DNA of 64,000 bases from Cryphonectria parasitica EP155 (Eukaryota > Ascomycota > Sordariomycetes > Diaporthales > Cryphonectriaceae). The number at the start of each line of letters is the position of its first letter. Position 1 is the stretch's first letter. The notes below the pieces were generated by a model. The model saw nothing but the letters and a program-made list of their open reading frames with translations, was not told the origin of the DNA and made no database searches. This document shows, one piece after another, positions 23,425 through 33,734 of the stretch. The translations under genes were made by a program, and so were the position numbers. The stretch lies in contig NW_024468917.1 of NCBI RefSeq assembly GCF_011745365.1, positions 496,001 to 560,000 of the forward strand, given 5' to 3'.

Positions 23425-24618
23425 GAATGCCAGGCGACATCATTTATTTGGGTTACTTCCGCTCAGTGCAGCAAGTCATGCCCAAGCAGATCAGGCAGTC
23501 TTGATCACGCAGGCGGCCTTCAAATACAAGCTCTCTCTCGACTCGGGAGAGGTTGCGAGAGACTATCTCAATGTGATGCCTCAGTGTATCGGGCTTGGAC
23601 ATTGGCTCTCCCAAGCGCAGCTCCAGGCAGTCTATGGCGCCATGCTAGAGCAGACACCCGAAGGTACGTACTGGGCGCCTGCAATAGCCACAGGCAACAG
23701 CGATATGTGGGCCAAGAATCTGGCGTTGCTTCGACATTCTGCCAGCACGCCATGATTGACTGGCCTACTCTGGCTGGCCTCTGCAAGACAGTCAACCCTG
23801 CCTATTCCAAACCCTTCTCTGTCTCCCCCTTCTCCGCCAATGCTTTCACGGCACGATGCTTTTACGTACTGTCCTCTCATCTCGAAGCCGGTCTTAGACG
23901 AGACATCTGGATGACCGCTCAGCGTCGGGCGCACCATCTCGTAACGACTGTAGGCGATTCATACACCTGATTCGACCATACTGGCCTCAGCACCGCATAT
24001 TTACGAGCATAAAAGATTGCATCGTGTTCACTTCTCCAGGTAGTCCTGCAGATTGCAATCCGCAAACTATGTAGCTATCACCCAGTAACAGTCCTAGATG
24101 TAGTGAACCAGCGACAGTTCCAGCGTGGCAGGACCGACTGCTTCAACGCGTTCATGGCCGAGATGGTAGCTTTCTGCGATGCCGTTGACGGTGACTCATT
24201 GACTCCAGGGGAGAAGAGAAAGCTACTTCTTGAGGCGGTCAAGTCCCACTCCAAGCTAGTTGCGGTCTCTGTCCGTGGGCGTGGGTGGGTGAGCCACCTG
24301 CTGGCGGTGAAGGAGGTGCTGGTCCCAAATACTTAAGCAAGAGCCGAAGTTCTTTTAGTTCTTTTCAGACCCGCTGTATCTGAATAGTACTGGCCGGGCC
24401 AAGATGTTTACGAGTTTTGACGATTTAGGTGCTGTAGACCTACGGACTTGCTGGGGCGCCCGGGAGGCTACTTGGGTGGTTTATAAGGTTGATGAGGAGA
24501 GGTAAGTATGCTCTTTTTCTTTTCTTCTTCTCTTGTTAGGAAGTCTGAGATGGTCTAGTAGAGTGAGGGACTGACTTCAGATGGCAGGGCGAAATGCCTT
24601 ATCATCAATGGTGAGTGA
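23425..24618 (+). pseudogene. Decayed choline/carnitine O-acyltransferase
   Basis: Three collinear segments resemble the carnitine acyltransferase family. Segment 1 (about 23425-23755) has AVLITQAAFKYKLSLDSGEV, then DYLN-MPQC and GNSDMWAKNLALL, matching the region of the family with a conserved WAK-type element. Segment 2 (about 24033-24336) has NQRQFQRGRTDCFNAF, the family's RGRT(D/E) substrate-binding motif, and a following helix rich in EKRKLLLEAVKSHSKL. Segment 3 (24359-24501, with a GTAAGT intron to 24588-24618) has FFSDPLYLNST, then WVVYKVDEER-AKCLIINGE and a stop. Between segments the frame is broken by stops and indels, including a tandem 9-bp duplication AGTTCTTTT at 24348-24365. The N-terminal half and the catalytic His region were not found. 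Intact enzymes move acyl groups between CoA and carnitine in peroxisomes and mitochondria. Retained intron signals argue against a retrocopy. Confidence 0.65.
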
Positions 24619-25457
24619 AGGTCAGAGGAAATCTGCTGAGCACATCTCGTGTGGTGAGAGAGATCATCGAGGCTGTTAAAGTATGAACATAAGAGAATGA
24701 CTGGCAAATGATTGAAGGGAGATTGAAGGCAGTTTGTTTGTTAGGGGATTGTGTAACTGTAACAATAATTCTGGGAGCCTTTGGTGTTCATGATTATGCC
24801 ACTACTATACTTACAAGTCACGTCTTCATCCAGCTGTTCTTTTCTTGAGTCAAGTATCTAAGCCTTTTTGGAAGGCAGAGCAGGAAGTTCACATTCAAGA
24901 CTGACCTCAATCATCCAAAAGTAGAAGTTCACTAGAGTCTGTGTCTCACATATGCCTTCTTCCATCTTGAACCTGGACTCCCATATATTCAAGAATTGAT
25001 ATACAGCCGATAATACTAACAAGCGTATGCTAATCCCGCCTGTGCTAGCCCCTCTCTGTTCTCACTTTCAGGTGGCAGTATTGCTATGGATGAAATCTCT
25101 GTAAAACCAGGCTTATCTCATCATACGAAGCAAATGTGCTGAGAGGCACGTTTTGCGAAGAGAACATGTTGCGCAGCTTGGACATTGCGGAGAAGTGCTG
25201 TGAGAGTAGCTTTACAGGGGTGTAACCTCTAGGCTCTAGGAGGGGAGACCCTGACGTCCCCTCCCCCCACTCAGAACGTCACTCCAGCTGCACACCCTTG
25301 TTTGAGCCTCATTACAATACAGTTCCCACCAAGCTTGAACATCCTCAACCTCGTCGCCCACGAGCAAAGACGACAGGACTTCCAATCCCTTTTGGCCACG
25401 ACGGTTGAAATCTCCAAATGATGGAGAGGAGGTTGACTTAACCCTTCCTCTGTCAAC
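24619..25457. other. Right edge of the accessory island and LST8 promoter
   Basis: The first half is A+T-rich like the island; composition shifts toward the genome core from about 25200. The LST8 promoter and leader must lie in the last few hundred bases. No TATA box was confidently seen. ORFs on the minus strand here overlap the LST8 leader and look like noise. Confidence 0.5.
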
Positions 25458-26771
25458 ATGTCGGTCATTCTCTGTACCGGTAAGCAGAGCCTCCATCTTC
25501 AATCTACACCTGCGTGACCACCACATTCCAACCGCCCACCATGGCGCAACGCAGTGATCCTGCTAACATTCTCTGCGTCTCAGCCGGTTATGATCACACC
25601 ATACGGTTCGTATATGTCCTCTCGCACGGCGTCTCCTCCTCCTTTCTTCCCTCGTCGCGACACGCCCTCGCGTCGCCCTGTGCCCCTTGCTGAGCGCGCG
25701 TGACGCTGACCATCGCAACCCGTTTGTCCCACCACCACAGGTTCTGGGAGGCCCTCTCCGGCATCTGCTCCCGCACAATCCAGCATCCAGACTCGCAGGT
25801 GAACCGTCTGTGCATCTCGCCCGACAAGCGCTTCCTCGCGGCCGCGGGCCACCACACGGTGAAGCTGTTCGACATCAAGTCGACCAACCCGAACGCGCTG
25901 CTGACCTTTGAGGGCCACACGGGCAACATCACGGGCGTCGCGTTCCACTGCGAGGGCAAGTGGATGGTCACGAGCTCCGAGGACGGCACCGTCAAGATCT
26001 GGGAGACCCGCAGCGGCACTATCCAGCGCAGCTACAACCACGGCAGCCCCGCCAACGACGTCGTCATCCACCCCAACCAGGGCGAGATCATCAGCTGCGA
26101 CAGGTCCGGCAGCGTGCGCGTCTGGGACCTCGCCGAGAACAACTGCAGCCATGAGCTGATCCCCGAGGAGGACGTGAGCGTGTCGAGTGTCACGGTTGCC
26201 ACGGATGGCACACTGCTGTGCGCCGCCAATAACAATGTACGTCATGCCCTTATCATGTTCTACAAGCATCGCCTTCCCTCCCCTCTCTTCATGTCGTCTC
26301 GTAACCGAACGTAACGGTTTCTTCTGACTATTATCCTGAAACCCCCAGGGCAACGTCTTCGTCTGGTCCCTCATCCAGACCTTTGACCGCACCGAGCTGC
26401 AGCCCATCACCCACTTTAACGCACACAAGGAGTACATCACGCGCATCCTGCTCTCCCCGGACGTCAAGAAGCTAGCCACCTGCTCGGCCGACCACACCGC
26501 CAAGATCTGGGAGGTCGACCCAGAGAAGGCCGCCGAGCCCGACGAGAACGGATCCCCGCGCCCCTTCCCACTGGAGGCCACGCTGACCGGCCACCAGCGC
26601 TGGGTCTGGGACTGCGCCTTCAGCGCCGACTCGGCCTACCTGGTCACGGCTTGCTCTGATCACTACGCCCGCCTGTGGGAGCTGCACAGCCAGCAGATCA
26701 TCCGCCAGTACAATGGCCACCACCGCGGCGCGGTCTGTGTCGCGCTGAATGACTACTCGGAGGCGCGCTAA
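25458..26771 (+). CDS. LST8: Lst8, WD40 subunit of TOR complexes 1 and 2
   Basis: Four exons, 25458-25479, 25584-25605, 25741-26236 and 26349-26771, give 320 residues. The first two coding exons are 22 nt each and encode MSVILCTAGYDHTIR; only with both does the first WD repeat begin correctly. Donors are GTAAGC, GTTCGT and GTACGT, and all acceptors end in CAG except the first (CTCAG). Seven WD40 repeats fill the whole protein, with clear repeat ends such as TVKLFDI, TVKIWET, SVRVWDL, NVFVWSL, TAKIWEV and YARLWEL. Lst8 is a beta-propeller that stabilises the kinase domain of TOR at membranes of the vacuole and elsewhere, controlling growth in response to nutrients. Length equals that of fungal orthologues. 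It is convergent with the Scy1-like gene. Confidence 0.94.
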
Positions 26772-27231
26772 AGGTTGAATCAGTTTTTTGTCTGCGCGCT
26801 AAGAGAACAGTTATTTATAACTGCTCTGGAATACGAATCGTATGCAATGCTCTACACTGGAGGCAGTCGACAAGTCGATCAAGCTTTCCGTTACAGACGT
26901 CGCATACTCGGAATTGGATGGAGCATCGCAGGGTGTATGGTGGCGTTTACAAAGGACTACGGATGACCTTCAAATGGAAATTACTTTGACTTTGCCTTGT
27001 TGCAATTTTGTGATATGTCCGCATCCTTGGACATCGTGTATGCCAGCAAAACGTTCTATCCAATGTCACCATCCTATCCTATTCAGATAGGATACTATCA
27101 GCCATCCCATTGTTATCCAAGTCCCCAGAACGCCTTACCACATATTATGCAAAGAGACGCTCGCCTAAGAACTTCCAGACGATGTAATAACACATTATAG
27201 ATTCAGATGCCCGGGCCTGTTGCCTTCACCG
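26772..27231. other. Intergenic region between convergent LST8 and SCY1-like genes
   Basis: It should hold the two 3' UTRs. Two small ORFs on the plus strand (26775-26966 and 26842-27090) overlap each other and show no protein-like features. Nothing else was recognised. Confidence 0.55.
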
Positions 27232-29955
27232 CTACCACGCATCACCCCAGCCATCCTCCTCCGACTCTTTGGGCTTCATATCAATCTTCTTCGCCGGCGC
27301 AACTTTGGCAGCTGGTTTAGCAGCTGGTTTGGGGGCAGGCTTCTTTGTTGTAGCAGTTGTTGTGGTCTTGCCATTCGACTTGCTGAGCCCTTTTGGCAGT
27401 GGCTTGGTTGCACTCTTTGATTTGGACTGCGCAGCCAGCCACCCTGCAAAGTCTGGCTCATCGTCATCACCGCCAAACGGCTTTGCGCTTCCGCTCCCGC
27501 TGCCCCTGCTGCTGATATTGCGGGTCGGTAGATCCTTCTTGGGTGCCGAAAGCGTTGTGGACGAAGTCATTGATGCAGCACCCGTGTTGTCGTCGTCCAT
27601 ATCCTCCATGTCTCCCCAGGCATTAGCGGTATCAGTATCATCGCCCCATGCGTCATCGCCGGTGTCGCCCCAAGCGTCATCCGCTGGCACAGAATCGGCG
27701 AAGAAGGTCTCGCCTCCGGCATTGCTGCTCGACGATGGTCTCGAGGCTGCGGGAAACGTGGGTGATTTCATTGCTTGCCGGTGGAGAGTGGATGCTGAAG
27801 AAGTTGTCACTGGTGCAGGACGTTTCGCATCTGGCGCAGGTGTCGGGCTGTTGGACGATGTCGGCTGAATTTCGCCTGCAGCTTGCGACATTTTGTTGGT
27901 AAATGAGGAGATAGCCCATCCAGCCCAGGATGGAGCAGACGACTCAGTCCCCACGGGGGTGCTCATGCGTGGCGCGTTCGCGCCCAGCTGCTGCGGTGGA
28001 AGCGCAGTGTCGGGCATGTCAGAAGCGGCCTTCTTGATTTTCCCTACGTACACATCCATCGTCTTGACAGCTTGATCTCGAATAAGCTTCTCCTTGTCTA
28101 TGAGTAGTGGGCAGATTGCTGGCAAGATCCTCAACGCGCAGTCTTCGTCACTAAAGCAGTCGCCCGTGACGGCAAGAGCCATGAGAGAGGCATTTCTTGC
28201 ATGGACGAAAGGGTCGCGTATAGAGCGAGTGAAGGCAGCAATGAGGACCTTGCTTCTTGAAGATGTGCCCAGGTTCTTTGCAATCTTGCCAAGGCATATG
28301 GTCGTATTCGTACGAATGCCAGGCTGCTCGTCATTTGCAGTCTTGGCAAGACATTTCAGAAGCTCTCCGTTGATAGTGCGGTCGGATAGCTTCCCGACTA
28401 TTGTGAGGACAGACTTGAGTGTCTGTTCTCTGACGACAGGAGCCAGATCCGTAAACCCGGACACTAGGTTTGGGAATATCTTGTCGTTGACGATCTTCTG
28501 CGACAATCTATCGATCATCGAAGGCAGGTTGTCAAGCAGACAGACGCGGATGGCTCTGTCGGGATTCTGAAAGAGGCGAATTACCACGGGCGTAATCTTT
28601 GTATCGAAGTCATCATCAGAGAGCTTGGTCGCAATCTTCATGACGACGCCGAAAGCCTTGGCGCCTCCACCACCAAATTCGACAGATTTGAGCAGCTCTG
28701 GCAGAACCTTTTCCTTGAAGAAATCTTCAGGGAAGTCGTCCGTCAATTGATCAAGATCACTGGCGCGTATCTCGTCAGTATCTTATTCCTCTCGTCACTC
28801 TTCTAACTCAACACTCTACACAATTCGACTTACTCGAGGAAAGCTTCGCGCTCTTCGGCAGATTTAATACCAAGGCTGTCAACTCCATCAGTCAATTTTA
28901 TAAGTGGCGTGTCAAAGAACGAGCCGCGGCGAGAGCCCTGTTCTATGAAATGGGCCACACTCAGTCGTGACTTTGGGCTGGCATTGACCAGGCGCTTATA
29001 GCTCGCGTGCATGCTCGGTGGTACATTCTTCGTCTGACCAGCTTGTTCCGGACCTGAGTAATCCCCATTAAATGATTCGAAGATGAGGATACCGGTGTTG
29101 AAGGAATCAACGGCAGAGTGAGGAGCTCTCTTGATGGCATCCCAACCGGATCGAAGTTCAGGTGGCGAGTATCGCGCCGAGTCGGGTATCAGACTACCAT
29201 AGTTCTAAAGTAGAAATGTCAGCCGTGCGAGGATAACAAGACCTCATTGAGGACGTACATATATGATGGCATCATCGTCTTTGACGTTGCTCAGGATCTC
29301 GAAGCCTCCCAGTTTCCATTCTCCGCTTTCTGATGTGTATACGGAACCAACCCTCACGTTGCCATGGATAGAAGAAGCCTCGTCGTTGATGAATTTGACA
29401 GTTCGCTAGATTCTTTGTCAGCCCACAAGCCTCACAGAGTCTCCCTATAGCATGCTTCATCGTACCGCGACTGTATATATGCCCCATTTTAAAGTCTCGG
29501 GACTCAAGCTTTTCCGTTTGACATGCCAGCGCAGGGGCACCAGGCGCTCTGTGGCAATGTAGATATACGTGTCGGTCTGGGTTTCGAGCCATCATCAGCC
29601 GCCATATGGTATTCGTTGCACAGTGTCTGGTAGTACCTCGACCGTGTCCAGCACCTTGATCACACCGGGGTGCCGTAATGTGCGCAGCTTCTTGAGGGCA
29701 TTCTTCGCAAGGGGAAGGAGGGAGCGGTTGGCGTTGATGTCGAACGAGAAGATACTGCAGTTGGAACCGTCTTCCTGAACGTGCGCCATCAGTCATCTAG
29801 TACGTCTATGGAGTGTGCAGATTCATACGTACTCGCCGGGTGCCATTATGCAAGGTCCAGATGGACTGGTCGACGTCGACAATATCTCCAAAGGTATATG
29901 GGAATGCAGGGCCCTTGGCAATGGCAGATGCCACAGCAGACTTGAGGAAATCCAT
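27232..29955 (-). CDS. CEX1: Scy1/Cex1-like catalytically inactive protein kinase with HEAT repeats (SCYL1 family)
   Basis: Six exons, in transcript order 29833-29955, 29637-29774, 29466-29576, 29259-29405, 28834-29204 and 27232-28759, give 805 residues, the usual SCYL1/Cex1 size. All five junctions keep frame. The N-terminal 300 residues are a pseudokinase: the fold is visible (HPGVIKVLDTVE, TDTYIYIATERLVPLRWHV, SIHGNVRVGSVYTSESGEWK) but the DFG and HRD catalytic motifs are replaced. About residues 330-560 are HEAT repeats, starting near DDFPEDFFKEKVLPELLKS. The C-terminal 240 residues are disordered, with repeated Trp-Gly-Asp elements (DAWGDTGDDAWGDD) and a final EEDGWGDAW. In yeast, Cex1 binds aminoacyl-tRNA at the cytoplasmic face of the nuclear pore and couples tRNA export to eEF1A; metazoan relatives also act in COPI traffic. 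Exon structure is well supported. Confidence 0.9.
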
Positions 29956-31635
29956 AGTGGACAGACCCCTTGGTCGCACAGAGGCGTCGATAGAGGTCTT
30001 ACCATAAAAAATAGAATAAAATGAAAGAGCAAGGCGAGAAGGCGAACAGGTAGAGTCTCAAGGAAAATTACACAGGGACACGCGCACAAATATGCAGAGA
30101 GAGGGAAAGAGGCCAGGAACCTATAAAGCACAATTCGTTCAAGTCAGATTATAGTCTCGAAAGGTAAATGCCACTCGACGGCGGCTTGTGCCTGACGTTG
30201 CGCGACAGCATTGTTCAGGTATCGAATCTGGCTCTAAACGATGCGACCTGTATTGACGCTAAGCCCCCTATGGCATAAGCTCAGGCGGTGAAGAGGGGCA
30301 GTATGCTAGTATGAGAGAAGAAGAGAAGAGCTGGTCCCACTTGGCCATTTCCCGCAGCGGAAGGCCAGCACGTATTCAATAGGCAGGCACACAGGCATTG
30401 GTCCTTCTATTTCTCTCAAAACAATTTGAAATTCTTTCACTTCACCCAACCCCCTTCCTTCCAGGCCTATTGCGATTTCTAGCCGACGCAATTAGTAAAC
30501 TGGACCAAACACTTCAAGTCTTGCCGGGAGAATCTGGCGATGCTCTTGTCAGCCTCACAGCTGTTGTTGTTGGGTTGCAATTGGATACGTTTGTCCTTTC
30601 AAAGAATTCGATGCAAACAACAACTACTACTACATTTGATTGCCTCTACAAGCAGCCGGCCCCAAGGACTCTTGATTTCCAAAGAGAAATACTACTAGTC
30701 AGTCAGGGCTCGTGCGATATACTACTACTGCTGCTACTACCACCACTACTATTACTCCTGTTACTTCTACTTACTTTCTTTTGCGCCGGCAACTCGTTTC
30801 CTTATTTCCATACAACCAGCCCGGCTCGGGTCCTTCAATCTCCCTCTGCCGCCCTCAACTTTCCCATTTTGACAACGGCCGTCCAACTGCATACTCGGGG
30901 GCGCGCGCAATTTGATCGGTATGTCCTTAAACTGTTCTTCTCCCTTGCATTTTTCTTACTCATCCTGTTGTCTCTATCCGTGCGTCTTTAAACCCCCCTG
31001 TTCCACTGTCGTTTTCTTGATTCCTGGCAGGCTGTCAATGATGCTCAAATGGTAAAAGGTCGGACTGTTCATGGGCCCTCTGGTTTTGTTGTTGCTTCTG
31101 CCCAAGATCCCCAATCTCATCTACCCAGCCACTTGCTCGGCTGTTGTTTTGTTCTGCGCTGCCACTGCCAGGACACCACGTCACGTCGCTATCGTCCTCC
31201 TTCCCCTCCTCTTTCTTCTCCTCTCCAGGCCACAAAGCTCGAGCCTTCGCTTTCGTCGCCTGGGCGCAAGTGGGTTGGGTTGTATGGAACATCAATCCGT
31301 ATTACCAGCCGCTTACCGGAGTCCAACCTTGAACCGCCGCCATAAGGCAGGGCCAAAGGCTGCGGCACACATTTTACACCACCACACGCACCATTTCTCG
31401 GCAAAACCTTGTTTTGCACGCGTCTGGTATCCTTGGGCCGACCATCAACGAAGCCGCTGCAGCTCGCACAGGGTGACGACTCACTCAAGAGACTGAAAAG
31501 ATCTGAGACGCCTGCCGGGTCATTCATACGAAAATCTGGGTCGCTTTTCTCTTTTTTTTTTTTTTTTTTTTTTGCCTTGTCTTTCTTCCCAAGCCCTTAT
31601 TTAGGGCTCTCTAGTGGGCTTGCTAACCTGGCGCC
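29956..31635. other. Divergent promoter region SCY1-like / PHD gene, with TAC-rich and T22 repeats
   Basis: A TAC/CTA-rich microsatellite-like stretch lies at about 30717-30775. Its frames give an artificial Leu-rich ORF (30398-30991), which I reject. The remainder is pyrimidine-rich leader of the PHD-finger gene, including a run of 22 T at 31552-31573 ending 62 bp before its start codon. Confidence 0.55.
31552..31573. repeat. T22 homopolymer in the PHD-gene leader
   Basis: A run of 22 thymines lies 62 bp upstream of the PHD-finger start codon. Poly(dA:dT) tracts exclude nucleosomes and often mark promoters. Exact length may vary between reads or strains. Confidence 0.85.
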
Positions 31636-33734
31636 ATGCCCGCGCAGCTCGAGCCTCAGCTCGGCCGGGCCGCGGAAGGCTTGAAATGCATGATTTGCAA
31701 TCACCCTGAGCAGGGAAACAAAGTCCTCGTTCCATGCAGTCGATGCGGAAGGACTTATCACCAGACGTGTCATCGGCCACCCCCGCAATATCTGTAAGTT
31801 GAAGCCATCGCGCAGCTCAATCGCCACCCGTCCGTGCAGAAACGTGCCTGCTAGACAACCGAATGGACCTGGGTCTCTCACGCGTCGGGGCGTAAGCGCC
31901 CGACCCCACCACAAGCCGAACAAGTCATTTTATCACCATCACATCTCTGAACAAGAAGAGGACCTGCCCTCACAGACGGCACCCTGCCACTACTCCCTCG
32001 TCAACATTCTCTATATTCCACTTCCCATAACTTTCATGTCTCGTTTCTCAAAAGCTAGCCAGCTGACTTATTCCTAGCTTTATCTGCTCGTGGTGTCGCA
32101 ATCGCGATCAGGCCGGAGACACCAAAAATCTGCCAAGGAATGATGGGATTGCAGCGGAGGACGCAACTCGGAAGCCAAGAAAGAAAGATCCAATCTACCC
32201 CTTGGTAGATCTTGCGACGATGTTCCCACCTGGTGACAGCTTTCCACCTGGTACCAACAGCAGTAGCAGCAACAGCAGCAATCCTTTCCTGTTATCGGAC
32301 GATGAGGCGGATAGCTACTGGGCGAGGGCGAAATGCCGCGTTCCCAACTGCGACCAGGATGCAGCTAAAGGCAATGTCGCATGCACGCATCACCTAATGG
32401 GACTTGTCCCCAAGTCGGCCAGGAATTCCGACAGACTATCTTTTGAGTCTCATCGTCCTGTACAAAGTAACGGCGCTCGAATTCCACACGAACCAGTTGT
32501 CTCGGCCAACCGGAAAACCCTGGAGGCTAAGGCGACCGCCAGGAAGACGGCTAATAAGAGGCGTCCATTGTACCCTGGCGAAAGGATCTTGAATGCCCAA
32601 ATGTCTGCAGAATTGCGGAGCGGCCATCTGTCAAGCAAGATCACGTCGCAGAGAGCCGTGAACTCGCGATCGCCGCCAATCGAGGGCTCCGCCAACAAGA
32701 AGCAGCGGGCAATCTCACCAACCTTCGATGGCGCTGGTTTCAATTCTGCGCCATTTCCTTCGCCTCTTGCCCTGCCAAAGGCATTCGCTTACGACGGCAA
32801 GCAGAATGGGGCTTCGAACGCTGTGCCCAGTCAATTACCGAGATTTCATGATGATTTGCAAATGATGGATACCAACACCACAAAAGCCCAAGAGAATCCA
32901 CTGAGTGCTCCATCTTCATACACTGAGTACCTCAGAACCCCCCTCAGCAACTCGATACCTGGTGTACGGCCACAACTTCCGAGGCTTAATGAAGAACCAC
33001 GGCCCAGCCTGGATGAAGAACCAACTGGCATTGCGAGTTGGGGCAGTTCTGGCGATGAGGCCAACGCCAATAATGTCTCTATCAACGCATCAATTGAGGA
33101 AGCACAGCCTTTCAAGGCACCTCTTGCTAAGTTGGAGGGCAACAAAGAGATTTCCGTCAAAACAACACCTACCAAGACAAAGGCTAGCCAGAGCGAAACG
33201 ATGTCTGCCTCACGGTCCTCCAAAGCCCGACCCGCTGCAAGTACACCGCCGTTGGAGAGACAACGGCGGCGTCTAGTTGAAGAGAAAGACACGTCGATCC
33301 TAGATTCCTATATATACGGACAGCAGGGCTCCTCTCAAGTTGTTCCACCCATGGTTGAGAAGCGATGCGACCAACAAGGGCGTCAGGTGCAGGAAGGCCA
33401 TGTTCGATTTGACCATTTGGATCCCCGAACTCATCGAACCAGACCGCACTCAGAAGCGTGGTATCTGCAGAAAGAGGAGGAAATCAAGGCCCGCGGAGGA
33501 AGAAAAGCGAATTTAGGTAAGGCAGCGCAGAGATTGAAACAACAACGGGCTCAAGAGAGTCCTGAGGATTTCGAGGAGAGCCTACCAGACCGCGTCCGCA
33601 ACAATGAGAACTGGGTAGGCGCATTGCGCTGGTTTCGTGGTCAGAACAGCATGATCGAACAGCCCGCTGCAGCCCCAGCGACTCCTGTGAGGACCAAGCG
33701 GCCATACGTTAGACGAAAGCCGGTCGGGCACTGA
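31636..33734 (+). CDS. PHD-finger protein (putative chromatin reader)
   Basis: Two exons, 31636-31793 and 32078-33734, give 604 residues. The 284-nt intron has a GTAAGT donor, a GCTGACTTA branch region and a CCTAG acceptor, and splits a Leu codon inside the zinc finger. Together the exons form a complete PHD finger at about residues 18-62: CMIC, CSRC, YHQTC and CSWC supply the Cys4-His-Cys3 ligands. A second Cys/His cluster follows at about 120-140 (CRVPNCDQDAAKGNVACTHH), unusual and possibly another zinc site. The rest is largely disordered and Ser, Pro and Lys rich, with a basic C-terminus TKRPYVRRKPVGH that could bind DNA or act as nuclear signal. PHD fingers usually read histone H3 tails. 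I do not recognise a named orthologue. Neighbours are a divergent Scy1-like gene and a convergent aconitase. Confidence 0.85.

Noticed and set aside
25580..26581. 333-codon minus-strand ORF over LST8
   Set aside because: It runs through the antisense of WD40 exons and introns; the plus-strand gene is certain.
30398..30991. 197-codon Leu-rich ORF (+)
   Set aside because: Its Leu run comes from a TAC/CTG-rich microsatellite; it lies in the leader of the PHD gene and has no domain or conserved start.
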